A DNA stretch of 64,000 nucleotides from Planctomycetota bacterium. Its GTDB lineage: Bacteria; Planctomycetota; Planctomycetia; Isosphaerales; Isosphaeraceae. The stretch covers positions 221,703 to 285,702 of the forward strand of contig JAQGHR010000072.1 in the NCBI GenBank assembly GCA_028291545.1, written 5' to 3'. The notes under the pieces were generated by a model, which did no database searches, was not told the origin of the DNA, and saw only the letters and a list, made by a program, of their open reading frames with translations. Positions 1 through 8,407 of this stretch are shown in pieces; position 1 is the first letter of the stretch; every line of letters begins with the position of its first letter. The translations under genes and the position numbers were made by a program.

Positions 1-50
1 GAAGGGTCGAACGGCCACCGCCCCGCAATCCTTCACGGGGAAAAAATAAA

Positions 51-70
51 CCCCCGGGAGATCCCGGGGG
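51..70 (-). terminator. Intrinsic terminator of the 111-413 gene
   Basis: A perfect 9-bp inverted repeat (CCCCCGGGA / TCCCGGGGG) with a 2-nt centre. Read leftward it is followed at once by TTTATTTTTT (complement of 41-50), the classic hairpin plus U-tract. It lies 40 bases past the stop of the leftward gene at 111-413. Confidence 0.85.
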
Positions 71-110
71 TCAGCATGAAAGCCGAGTCGTGGTCGAGCA
101 CGGCGACGGG

Positions 111-413
111 TCAGGACGCGGAGACCGTCTCGGCGGACTCGCCCGTGGTGCCCTTGCCGGTACGGGTGGTGGGAACGGGGAGGAACGACTGGTGCTCCCA
201 GGTCCCGGCCCAGGCCTGTCCGGCCCAGCGCTGGAGGGAAATATTGCGGACCGTCGGCCGATCCTCGTCGCGGATCACGTCACCCCAGGCGCCCGTGTAG
301 GCGGCGCGAACTTGGGCCGAGGTGCCGCCGACGCAGAGCAGACGCTCTCCGCCGGGAGCCAAGCAGGCAATGGCTCGCCAATCTTGCGCGCCTGTGGTTT
401 CGGTTGTGCTCAT
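111..413 (-). CDS. Small soluble hypothetical protein
   Basis: A 100-residue protein that I do not recognise. It has no signal peptide and no membrane segment, so it is probably cytoplasmic. The middle is rich in Trp and Gly (LQRWAGQAWAGTWEHQSF) and the tail is a Thr/Ser/Ala/Gly-rich, probably disordered stretch. Two cysteines sit near residues 17 and 27. A purine-rich GGGGATGA lies just upstream of the ATG. The overlapping rightward frames are rich in Arg, Pro and Gly and look like shadows, whereas this frame has ordinary composition. The intrinsic terminator right behind the stop supports a real transcription unit. No function is proposed. Confidence 0.7.
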   Translation of the reverse strand: MSTTETTGAQDWRAIACLAPGGERLLCVGGTSAQVRAAYTGAWGDVIRDEDRPTVRNISLQRWAGQAWAGTWEHQSFLPVPTTRTGKGTTGESAETVSAS

Positions 414-1046
414 CGTTCATTCATCCCCGCCCGACAAGGCATGGAGTCTCCCGGGTAAACCGGGGCACCCCTCTATCGGGTCTTGAAAATCAGCGGAAAG
501 CAACATCAATCAAGTGAAGGGAGCCCGGAGCAACCTGAATGGCTCCGAGCCGCGGAAAGCACCGATCGAGACCGGCCCAAACTCATTCTAGGCCGTGCCA
601 AGAACTGGGGCAACTCGACGAGAAGCCCGACGACATTGCCACGAAGTTCCAGGCCGATCTAGCACCCCTATCATGAAGGAATCAGGATGTTTGCCGAACG
701 ATTTCCCGGAGACCACTCGGCGACCAAGACGGCCTAACTTCAGCGCTTCGCGACAATTACGAGTCGTGGCTTTCCCCTCACCGTCACAGGGGCGATTGTA
801 TCGAACGAATAAGCCTCGTGCGAATAAAATCTGAAATTTCTCGCGAACACCGTGACAGATTTTGATGTATCAGGCACACATGGGGATCCTCCATAGGCTT
901 TAGGAGCCGACGGCAGTTCAATCAGGGCAACTTAACAGGAGTCAAATTGATTCGCAGTGTGGGAGTTCCGCCGTCGTGGGAAATCGTTAATCCATCCCGG
1001 AACCTCGAAAGGACTTACGTGCGAACGGTCGCGGACATCCATTCGT
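414..1046. other. Intergenic region, no gene seen
   Basis: About 630 bases between two leftward genes. The short frames here have Arg/Pro-rich shadow composition and no good ribosome binding site. The part around 770-860 is richer in A and T than its surroundings and could hold the promoter of the 111-413 gene, but I see no convincing -35/-10 pair. Confidence 0.5.
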
Positions 1047-2045
1047 TCATGACTGCTTGGTGAGGTCGAGCAGAACCTTGCCCTTGCGTCCGGGGCGCTC
1101 CGCCTCATGCACCGCATCGATGATCTGCGTAATCGGAAATTTCTTGCCGACTTCCGTGGAAAGGACGTTGGCCCGGATCAGGTTGCCGACCTCGTGAAAG
1201 ATTCGAAGGGACTCCGGAATCGACCGTTCCTTCATCCAGTATCCCAGCCAGAAGCCTTCCACGACCCGTTTCCCGGCGATCATGCGTCTCGAATCGATGC
1301 GGATCGGCTCGCCCGTCAGTGTGCCGTAGACGATTAACCTTCCCTCGGACGCAAGCGAATTGAACGCCCCAGTTCCCGTGTCCCCACCGACCGGGTCCAG
1401 AGCATAACGGACTCCGTCGCCTCCGACGATCTTGCGAACTTGGTCCTCGATTGGCCCATCCTCAGTAGAAATGACCGCGTCGCCTCCGAGCGTCTTCAGC
1501 TCATCCATCGCGTCGCGCCGGCGCACCACGTTGATTGTCTTAATTCCATCGTGCTTCGCGAGGCGAATCACCATCTTGCCAAGTTCCGAACCGGCGGCGG
1601 TCTGGAGCAACCACTGACCCTGGGGTACTTTCAAGATCTTTCGTACCATGGCAAGGACGGTCACGGGATTGACGAAGAATGACGCCACCTGCTCATCGGG
1701 GATATCCGCCTTGACGGGCCGGGCCTGCTTTGCGGGTATGACCACGTATTCTGCCCAGTTCCCCCCGGCGCCGTTGATGACGGTGACACGCTTCCCCTTC
1801 ACGAGCCAACCCAGCAATCCCCCTCCTACCTTATCAACGACGCCGACGCCCTCGAAACCGGGAGTCGCAGGGAGCTTCGGCAAAACGCCATACAACCCTC
1901 GCACGACGAGAAGATCGGACGGGTTGACCGGGCTCGCGATCATGCGGACGCGGACTTCTCCCGGTCCGGGCTCGGGGATCGGAACGTCTCGGACGGATAA
2001 GACTTGATCAGGCTCGCCGAAACGATCAAAAACGACGGCGTTCAT
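1047..2045 (-). CDS. MDR-family zinc-free oxidoreductase (enoyl reductase / quinone reductase type)
   Basis: A 332-residue NADPH-dependent reductase of the medium-chain dehydrogenase/reductase superfamily. It is closest in pattern to the 2-enoyl thioester reductase (MECR/ETR) and quinone oxidoreductase branch. The N-terminal GroES-like half carries FGEPDQVL, PGPGEVRVRM, NPSDLL and TPGFEGVGVV. The Rossmann half has the nucleotide-binding stretch LLQTAAGSELGKMVIRLAK (about residues 145-165) and a basic VVRRRD that would fit the NADPH 2'-phosphate. The Cys/His zinc ligands of alcohol dehydrogenases are absent. It is soluble and of normal family length. It follows the M28 peptidase gene by 50 bp in the same direction and may be co-transcribed. 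The exact substrate cannot be assigned. Confidence 0.88.
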   Translation of the reverse strand: MNAVVFDRFGEPDQVLSVRDVPIPEPGPGEVRVRMIASPVNPSDLLVVRGLYGVLPKLPATPGFEGVGVVDKVGGGLLGWLVKGKRVTVINGAGGNWAEYVVIPAKQARPVKADIPDEQVASFFVNPVTVLAMVRKILKVPQGQWLLQTAAGSELGKMVIRLAKHDGIKTINVVRRRDAMDELKTLGGDAVISTEDGPIEDQVRKIVGGDGVRYALDPVGGDTGTGAFNSLASEGRLIVYGTLTGEPIRIDSRRMIAGKRVVEGFWLGYWMKERSIPESLRIFHEVGNLIRANVLSTEVGKKFPITQIIDAVHEAERPGRKGKVLLDLTKQS

Positions 2046-2095
2046 GAGTGGGTGGTGCCCGCGTGGTAGTTGTGGGATTCGCGCAAGTCCGCGTG

Positions 2096-3487
2096 CTATT
2101 TCTTCGGCTCGGAACGGATCGGGGGGAGAGCGAAGCTGGCGGGGCTGCGGTGGCCTTCGCGGTCGACCGAGCGGACCCCGAGGTGGTGGTCGTCCTTCGA
2201 GAGTTCGGTCATCGTGGCACGCGTCAGGTTGCCCACCCAGAGGACATGGTCCCAGAACGGCGCCGTGGTCTCGCGCCAGACCACTTCGTATCCGGCCAAG
2301 TCGGCCTCGTTCACGGGGTCCCAGTGCAGGGTCGTATCGTTCTCGACCTTTCGCGTCTCGATTGTGGCACCGACCGGTGACGCGGGAGCCAGTGCGAGGG
2401 TCGCCATCGTCGCCGCGTTAACCCTGGCGACCGAAGCGACGTAGGCGAAATCCACCTTTCCCGGGACGTCGCCGAAGGCGATCCCATTCTCCTCCCGCAC
2501 GTCCTGATGCTGTCGAGCGAACTGTTCCGACGGCTCCGTGAAACGGATCGCGGGCATATTTCTCGCGAGGAACGGCATGTGATCGCCCCCGCGCAGGTAG
2601 CGGTCGGATCGGAAGATCGGCTTGGCGAGGAATCGCGGGGTGTACAGAGCCGTGGTCTCTTTTACGAACCGGGCGAGCTGACGAGAGGGGCTGTCATTCT
2701 CACCGCCGACGGCCCGCAATCGTGCGGCCAGGGGAGCGGTCCTGGGATCGGGCAGGCCCTCCGAGAACACGCGCAGGGTCCGATTGTCGTGCCGGCCGCC
2801 GCTGCCATCGGTGTTTCCCACGATATCGTTGGTGATCATGGCTTCGATCCGCTTCCCGGCCTTCTTGGCCTCGTCGGCGAAGTGGGTCGAGCCGTACAGG
2901 CCCTGCTCCTCGCCCGCGAAGGCGACGAAGACGATCGTGGCGTCGAACTCCCGTGCGCTCATGATCTCGGCCAGTTCCAGCACGACGGCGGTGCCGCTGG
3001 CGTCGTCGTTCGCTCCCGGGGCATCGGTGACCGCGTCTTCGTTATCGGAGCAGATCGAGTCGTAATGTCCGCCGACCACGTAGATGCGTTCCGCCGCCTG
3101 CCTCTTCGAGCCGGGAAGCGTCGCGACGACGTTGACGATCTCGGTCTCCACCTTCACGCGGCGGGCGGGTGGCTGGACGTAGCCGTCGAATTCGACCTTT
3201 AACCGACCGTTGCTCTTGATCGCGATGCGGTCGAACTCGGACTTGATCCATCTCCGCGCCGCGCCAATACCTCGGGTGTCGCTCTTGGTGTCCGAAAGGG
3301 TGTGGCGGGTGTCGAACGCGGCCAATTTCTCGATGCGAGACCGGATGCGAGGCTCCGACACCTCGGTCAGGATCGTCTCGATCTTGGGGTCGCGTACGCT
3401 CGTCCCCGGAGGGAGCGTATCCTGCGCCCGGACGTCCGAGCCAATCGAGACGAGTGCGAGGATCAGGGAGACGGTGGCGGATCGCAT
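2096..3487 (-). CDS. Secreted M28-family zinc aminopeptidase with C-terminal Fn3-like domain
   Basis: A 463-residue exported metallopeptidase that would trim N-terminal residues from peptides outside the cytoplasm. Residues 1-21 form a signal peptide ending DVRAQ. The M28 ligand set is complete: H141 (VVGGHYDS), D161 (PGANDDASG), E193 as general base and E194 as ligand (AGEEQGLYG), D221 (TNDIVG) and H303 (GGDHMPF). From about residue 365 the chain looks like a fibronectin type III-like domain (TLHWDPVNEADLAGYEVVWR), a common accessory of planctomycete M28 enzymes. The start is supported by GGAGG four bases upstream of the ATG. It overlaps the end of the upstream membrane-protein gene by 25 bp, so translation may be coupled. 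Confidence 0.93.
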   Translation of the reverse strand: MRSATVSLILALVSIGSDVRAQDTLPPGTSVRDPKIETILTEVSEPRIRSRIEKLAAFDTRHTLSDTKSDTRGIGAARRWIKSEFDRIAIKSNGRLKVEFDGYVQPPARRVKVETEIVNVVATLPGSKRQAAERIYVVGGHYDSICSDNEDAVTDAPGANDDASGTAVVLELAEIMSAREFDATIVFVAFAGEEQGLYGSTHFADEAKKAGKRIEAMITNDIVGNTDGSGGRHDNRTLRVFSEGLPDPRTAPLAARLRAVGGENDSPSRQLARFVKETTALYTPRFLAKPIFRSDRYLRGGDHMPFLARNMPAIRFTEPSEQFARQHQDVREENGIAFGDVPGKVDFAYVASVARVNAATMATLALAPASPVGATIETRKVENDTTLHWDPVNEADLAGYEVVWRETTAPFWDHVLWVGNLTRATMTELSKDDHHLGVRSVDREGHRSPASFALPPIRSEPKK

Positions 3488-4029
3488 AGGACCTCCATCG
3501 GGACCGACCGGGCTGCCGATGTCCGGCGCGGCGGGGGCGGTCCGCTCGCGACGATCGGCCCGAGAACGGCCCCCATCATCGCGAACAGGAGGGCGAAGAG
3601 CGAGTGGCCAGCCTCCATGAAATGCCCACGGGTCTCCAGTAGGGTTTCCATGGCCCGGGTATATTCCGGCGAATTCTTGCCGTCGGCGGGGAAGAACGAG
3701 TCGTAAAGCGTCTCGCGAGCCCTGAGCAATAGGCCCTCGGTCGGCGGTGGCATGGATTTCCAGACGGCGGGATCATCGCGCTCCGACTGCATCCACGGAC
3801 CGAAGGCGAGCCCGAAATACGCCCACCCGAATAGTGCGAATCCCCACCACGAGGCGCGAGGCTCGCGACCGAATCGCGCCCCGATCGACGCGCAAAGCAG
3901 CACGACGATCGCCAGGAGAAACGCCGCAGGAGCCGAGACATACGACGGCTTCGCCAGCGCCGACAGCTCGACCGCAGTCACCATGACGGCCACGAACAGG
4001 CCGCCCAGAGTCATTCGGAATCGCAGCAT
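3463..4029 (-). CDS. Small integral membrane protein
   Basis: A 188-residue protein of unknown function. Hydrophobic segments lie at about residues 7-25 (TLGGLFVAVMVTAVELSALA), 32-50 (APAAFLLAIVVLLCASIGAR), 60-75 (WWGFALFGWAYFGLAFG) and near 145-165 (LFALLFAMMGAVLGPIVA), so three or four membrane spans are likely. I chose the ATG at 4029 because GAGGG lies six bases upstream; an ATG seven codons earlier has no such site. Its last 25 bases overlap the M28 peptidase start. The position suggests a shared operon but gives no clue to the job. Confidence 0.75.
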   Translation of the reverse strand: MLRFRMTLGGLFVAVMVTAVELSALAKPSYVSAPAAFLLAIVVLLCASIGARFGREPRASWWGFALFGWAYFGLAFGPWMQSERDDPAVWKSMPPPTEGLLLRARETLYDSFFPADGKNSPEYTRAMETLLETRGHFMEAGHSLFALLFAMMGAVLGPIVASGPPPPRRTSAARSVPMEVLCDPPPSP

Positions 4030-4182
4030 GGTCGTCCCTCGCTCGGGCATCGCTCGGCTCTATCCCTTGGACGATGCGCATGGGTCGTGGATTCGATGGA
4101 CTCGCTCGGGGCTTGGGATTCGGCCGCTCGGCCGTTAAGGTTGAGGATTGCCGATTTCGACAGACTTCCCGAGGCCGCGCCC

Positions 4183-5046
4183 ATGTCCTTCGAATCCCTC
4201 GTCACGACCGAATGGCTGGAAGAACACCTCGCCGATCCCGACCTCCGCGTCGTCGATTGCCGGGGCTACGTCGTGACCCGTCCCCTCGCGCCCGGAGTCG
4301 AGGAGGCGGATTATCGCGGCGCCCGGCACGAGTATCTGAACGGTCATCTCCCCGGCGCGGTTTACGTCGATTGGACCGTGGACATCGTGGACCCGGACGA
4401 CCCCGTGCCCGCACAGATCGCCGGCCCCGCTCGATTTGCCGAGGCCATGAGTCTGCGAGGCATCGGAGACGGCACGCGCGTGGTCGCCGTGGACCACATG
4501 GGAGGGCAGTTCGCGACGCGTCTCTGGTGGGCGCTTCGCTATTATGGCCACGATGCCGTCTCGGTCCTTGACGGGGGATGGAACCGCTGGGTCGAGGAAG
4601 ATCGGCCGACGGAAGAGGGCGAAGTCATGGTCGAACCCAGGTCCTTCACCCCTCGAATCCGCCCCGAGTTGAGGAAGACCGCCAATGAAGTGCTCGCCCG
4701 GATCGGCGATCACTCGGTTCAAATCCTGGACGCGCGGGACTCCGGCCAGTACACCGGCGCGAAACGTCGCGGGCCTCGGGGCGGACACATTCCCGGCGCG
4801 CTAAACATCCCCCGCGAGGTCTTCTTCGCCGAGGACGGCGGATTCGCCTCGGCTGAGGACATTCACGATCGATTGGTGGCGCGCGGACTGGATCTCGCCA
4901 AACCCACGATCGCCTATTGCAACGGCGGCGTCGCGGCGACAGTCGCGCTGTTTCATCTCCATCGACTGGGGGTTGAGAGTGCGAGCAATTACGACGGATC
5001 GTGGAATGAATGGGGCGTGAGGCCGGACCTGCCCGTGGAGAGTTGA
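4183..5046 (+). CDS. Two-domain sulfurtransferase (thiosulfate / 3-mercaptopyruvate type)
   Basis: A 287-residue tandem rhodanese protein that moves sulfane sulfur from thiosulfate or 3-mercaptopyruvate to a thiophilic acceptor. The N-terminal domain (about 1-135) has the usual WLEEHLADPDLRVVDCRG and LPGAVYVD signatures. Its catalytic loop reads VDHMGGQFATRLWW without cysteine, as is normal for the inactive domain. The C-terminal domain has ILDARDSGQY, GHIPGALNIP and the active loop CNGGVAA with C246. The start is the ATG preceded by GAGG at good spacing; an upstream in-frame ATG at 4087 would only add an unconserved leader. It is soluble, of normal length, and divergent from the 3463-4029 gene. 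Confidence 0.92.
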   Translation: MSFESLVTTEWLEEHLADPDLRVVDCRGYVVTRPLAPGVEEADYRGARHEYLNGHLPGAVYVDWTVDIVDPDDPVPAQIAGPARFAEAMSLRGIGDGTRVVAVDHMGGQFATRLWWALRYYGHDAVSVLDGGWNRWVEEDRPTEEGEVMVEPRSFTPRIRPELRKTANEVLARIGDHSVQILDARDSGQYTGAKRRGPRGGHIPGALNIPREVFFAEDGGFASAEDIHDRLVARGLDLAKPTIAYCNGGVAATVALFHLHRLGVESASNYDGSWNEWGVRPDLPVES

Positions 5047-5587
5047 GGCGATGACCATTCCCGCGAATTACGTTGGATTGGGCGATCAAATCTCTCGCGT
5101 GTCGCGATGTTTACCGGGACGTCCCGCGTCTCGATTCCCCGAGGGAAGCGGAGACACGCACGACAGGGAATTTCGATTCTTCTCGGGGGATTTTAATGCT
5201 CCGCCGATTCGGCCGGGGCAGCGATCCGGCGAATCCGGCGGCCCGGAGCACCCCCTGCCTCATGAATCGAAGAAGGGTAATGGGGACCGGCCTCGGAGGA
5301 GGAATGGTAGGTCCGACTTCAGTCGGTCCTGTCCCGAACCGGATACGTGGACAGGACCGACTGAAGTCGGACCTACCGGAGGGGGCACGGGCGCCGATCG
5401 CCTCCGGCCCCGCGCTCCAGCATGGACCTCGAAGAAATGGCGCCGCACCCGGCTGGGCACTTGCCAACGACCGTCCACCTGGCCATAGTGCAACTTCGAC
5501 TCGATGCCTCGGTCCAAGCCCGGCTGGCGTCGTCGCTCGCTCATCGTGACTTCCGCCTCCATTCGGCATCCAGGGAGCCTTCGACCG
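5047..5587. other. Intergenic region with REP-like hairpin
   Basis: About 540 bases between the sulfurtransferase gene and the molybdenum hydroxylase operon. It contains the perfect inverted repeat at 5306-5377 and otherwise no frame with coding character. AGGGAG near 5572 probably serves the next start. Leftward frames here are continuations of a long antisense shadow. Confidence 0.55.
5306..5377. repeat. Perfect 29-bp inverted repeat with nested palindromes
   Basis: The left arm 5306-5334 and right arm 5349-5377 are exact reverse complements over 29 bases, separated by 14 bases. Each arm holds its own small palindrome (CCGACT TC AGTCGG and its complement), so the DNA could fold as one long hairpin or as two small ones, like REP/BIME elements. 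I see no second copy in the window. No T-tract follows in either direction, so it is not a standard terminator. Confidence 0.85.
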
Positions 5588-6223
5588 ATGGCTGAACACG
5601 ATCCCACGAAACCCCGCCCGGGCACCAGCCGGCGCGACTTCCTGCGGGGGTCCGGCCTGGCCGCCGCCACGGCCGTCCTGACCGCTCCGGCCGTCGCCGC
5701 GCTCGACGAGGCCAAGGCCGCGGCCGTCGAGGACGGGCCGAAAGTCCTCTCCGGCGAGCTGCCGATCACGCTCCAGGTCAATGGCCACGAGATGTCCTGC
5801 AAGGTCGAGCCCAGGAGCACACTCCTGGACACCTTGCGGCATCGGTTGGACGTGACCGGTCCGAAGCGGGTTTGCGACCGCGGAAGCTGCGGTGCCTGTA
5901 CCGTGATCGTCGATGGCGACACGGTCTACTCCTGCACCACACTGGCGGTGTCTTGCCAGGGTCACGAGATCCGCACGCTCGAGAGCTTCGATACCGGCGC
6001 GACGGGCGTCCCGCACGCCTTCCACCAGCACGACGCCCTGATGTGCGGCTACTGCACCCCGGGTTTCGTGACCGCGTGCAAGGCGATGCTGGAGAAGAAC
6101 CCGAATCCCACAATCGAAGAGGCCAAGCGCGGCCTGGATGGCAATATCTGCCGGTGCGGCACCTACGTCGGCGTGCTCGAAGCGGCCATGGCCGCGGCCA
6201 AAGCCATGAAGAAGGAGGCCTGA
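5588..6223 (+). CDS. Tat-exported [2Fe-2S] subunit of a xanthine dehydrogenase family enzyme
   Basis: A 211-residue electron-transfer subunit. Residues 14-20 are a twin-arginine motif (SRRDFLR) followed by a hydrophobic stretch ending VAALDEA, so the folded enzyme is likely sent to the periplasm by Tat. The plant-ferredoxin-type cluster site is CDRGSCGACTVIVDGDTVYSC in part, and the second cluster site is CGYCTPGF with NICRCGTY. I start at the ATG giving MAEHDP, since the upstream in-frame extension is not conserved in character. The last codons contain AAGGAGG, which serves the next gene three bases on. Together with the next two genes it forms a three-subunit molybdenum hydroxylase like the E. 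coli PaoABC arrangement, where only the FeS subunit carries the signal. Confidence 0.95.
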   Translation: MAEHDPTKPRPGTSRRDFLRGSGLAAATAVLTAPAVAALDEAKAAAVEDGPKVLSGELPITLQVNGHEMSCKVEPRSTLLDTLRHRLDVTGPKRVCDRGSCGACTVIVDGDTVYSCTTLAVSCQGHEIRTLESFDTGATGVPHAFHQHDALMCGYCTPGFVTACKAMLEKNPNPTIEEAKRGLDGNICRCGTYVGVLEAAMAAAKAMKKEA

Positions 6224-6226
6224 GCC

Positions 6227-8404
6227 ATGCCCAGTTGGCCCGAAAAGCCCCGCCTGATCGGCAAGAGCATCCCTCGCATCGATGGGCTCGCCAAGGCGTC
6301 CGGCAAGATCAAGTATCCCTCGGACATGCGGCCCGAGGGGACGCTCTTCGGCGTGATGCTCTACAGCCCCCACCCCCATGCCAAGGTCACGTCGATCGAC
6401 ACGGCCGCGGCCGAGAAGATGCCCGGCGTCAAGGGCGTCGTCGTGATCGCGAAGGCCGGCGCCACGCTGCGATATCATGGCGATGATATCGCGGGGGTCG
6501 CCGCCGAGACCGAAGAGCAGGCCCGCGATGCCGTCCGCGCGATCAAGGTCGATTACGAAATCCTGCCGCACGTCGTCACCGAAGAAGACGCCGTGAAGCC
6601 CGACGCGCCGAAGATCGTCCCGAGCGGGAATGCTCGCAAGGGACGGGCGCAGACGACCGGTGATCCGGAGGCCGCGTTCAAGGAAGCCGATGCGGTGGTG
6701 GAGGCCGAGTATTCGGCCCCGGTCATCACCCACGTCTGCCTGGAACCCCACGGCCTCACGGCCCGATGGGACCGCGACGACGCCATCACCGCCTGGGCCA
6801 GCACGCAGGCCGTCGGTGCCACGGCGGGCGAGCTTGCCGGACGGTTCAGCATCCCGGTGACCAACGTCACGGTGCTGACCGAGGTCATGGGCGGCGGCTT
6901 CGGCTCCAAGTTCGGCGCGGATGTCTGGGGCCTCACGGCGGCCGAACTGTCCAAGAAGGCGGGCGGTCGGCCGGTGAAGATGTTCCTCGATCGCATCCAG
7001 GAACATCTTGCGGGCGGCAACCGGCCCAGTGCCGCGGGCAAGGTGAAGATCGCCGGCAAGAAGGACGGCACCGTCACGGCGGTGGTCGCGACGACCTCCG
7101 GCACCGGCGGCGCGCGAGGCGGCTCGAACTTCCCGTTTCCCTACGTCTACGCCATCAAGAACGTCTCGCGTGAGCATACCGAGATCTTCGTCAACGGCGG
7201 CGGCGCCCGCGCCATGAGGGCGCCCGGCCATCCCCAGGGTTGCCTCATCATGGAGGCGGCCATGGACGACCTGGCCGATAAGCTCGGGATTGACCCGCTG
7301 GAGATGCGGCTCAAAAACCTGAACGACGGCGACAAGGTGGTCGATGCCAACGGCAAGCCGACCATCTCTCGCGCCGGAATCTACCGCGAGCAGGTGCCGA
7401 TCGGCGCGAAGCTGATCGGCTGGGAGAATCGCAAGCCTCGCGGCCAGAACGGCAAGGGACCGATCAAGCGCGGTTACGGCATGGCCCTGCACCAGTGGGG
7501 CGGCGGCGGCACCGCGGTCAACAAGGTCACCTGCACGATCAGTCCGGACGGGTCGGTCGAGCTCAAGACCGCCACTCAGGACATCGGCACCGGCGCGCGG
7601 ACGATCCTCGCGATCATCGCCGCCGAGATCCTCGGCCTCGAAGTCAAGGACGTGATCTCCAACATCGGCAACTCCACCTTTCCCCCGGGGCAGGGTTCCG
7701 GCGGGTCGACAACGAGCCCTTCGATGGCGCCTCCGGCGTTCAACGCCGTGTCGAAAGCCCGGGACGAGTTTCTCGCCCGGGTCGGCAAGGCCATCAATGA
7801 AGAACCGGCGGACCTCACGCTCCAGGACGGCAAGCTGGACGTCAAGGGCAAGGCCGTCATGAGCTGGAAGGACGCCTGCCGGAAGCTCGGCATGATGGGC
7901 GTGAGCGTCACGGAAGGCTTTGCCGAGGGCCTCGCATCCGGCGGTGTCGCCGGTTGCCAGTTCGCCGACGTCACGGTCGATATCGAGACCGGCGTCGTGA
8001 AGCTCAACAAGATCGTGGCGGTCCAGGATTCCGGCTTGATCCTGGATATGCTCACGTGGCGCAGCCAGGTCTACGGCGGCGTGATCGGCGGGCTGAACTA
8101 TGGCCTGTTCGAGGAGCGCGTCATGGACCCCGGCTCGGGCCTGATGCTGAACCCCGACATGGAGCTTTACAAGCTCGCCGGGCTGAGCGACATCCCGGAA
8201 ATTGTCGTCCATGCCCACGACACCCCGGAGATGCGTGCCCGCGGCGTCATCGGCGTTGGCGAGCCCCCGACCATCAGCACCGCGGCGGCCATCGGCAATG
8301 CCGTCACGAACGCCGTCGGTGTGCGTGTGAATAAGTTCCCCATGTCGCCGATGAACGTGCTCAATGCGCTCAACGCGGCCTCGAACAAAGAAGGGAAGGC
8401 GTGA
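6227..8404 (+). CDS. Molybdopterin-binding catalytic subunit, xanthine dehydrogenase family
   Basis: A 725-residue catalytic subunit that hydroxylates an aldehyde or N-heterocycle at a molybdenum-cytosine-dinucleotide-type cofactor. The N-terminal a/b hammerhead domain starts RIDGLAKASGKIKYPSDM. Cofactor-binding segments include VMGGGFGSKFG, GGGARAMRAPGHPQGC and GQGSGGSTTSPSM. The catalytic glutamate sits in GVGEPPTISTAAAIGNA near the C-terminus. It has no signal peptide of its own and would be carried out with the Tat-tagged FeS subunit. It starts three bases after the FeS gene, behind a strong AAGGAGG. Length is normal for the three-subunit class. The substrate cannot be told from sequence alone. 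Confidence 0.95.
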   Translation: MPSWPEKPRLIGKSIPRIDGLAKASGKIKYPSDMRPEGTLFGVMLYSPHPHAKVTSIDTAAAEKMPGVKGVVVIAKAGATLRYHGDDIAGVAAETEEQARDAVRAIKVDYEILPHVVTEEDAVKPDAPKIVPSGNARKGRAQTTGDPEAAFKEADAVVEAEYSAPVITHVCLEPHGLTARWDRDDAITAWASTQAVGATAGELAGRFSIPVTNVTVLTEVMGGGFGSKFGADVWGLTAAELSKKAGGRPVKMFLDRIQEHLAGGNRPSAAGKVKIAGKKDGTVTAVVATTSGTGGARGGSNFPFPYVYAIKNVSREHTEIFVNGGGARAMRAPGHPQGCLIMEAAMDDLADKLGIDPLEMRLKNLNDGDKVVDANGKPTISRAGIYREQVPIGAKLIGWENRKPRGQNGKGPIKRGYGMALHQWGGGGTAVNKVTCTISPDGSVELKTATQDIGTGARTILAIIAAEILGLEVKDVISNIGNSTFPPGQGSGGSTTSPSMAPPAFNAVSKARDEFLARVGKAINEEPADLTLQDGKLDVKGKAVMSWKDACRKLGMMGVSVTEGFAEGLASGGVAGCQFADVTVDIETGVVKLNKIVAVQDSGLILDMLTWRSQVYGGVIGGLNYGLFEERVMDPGSGLMLNPDMELYKLAGLSDIPEIVVHAHDTPEMRARGVIGVGEPPTISTAAAIGNAVTNAVGVRVNKFPMSPMNVLNALNAASNKEGKA

Positions 8405-8407
8405 TCC

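Noticed and set aside
4716..4726. A tRNA T-loop-like GGTTCAAATCC
   Set aside because: It is within the sulfurtransferase coding sequence and no acceptor or anticodon stem can be built around it.
5260..5922. A leftward frame over the inverted repeat, considered as a remnant of a REP-associated transposase
   Set aside because: It shows no HUH or tyrosine motif and runs antisense into the FeS subunit gene.
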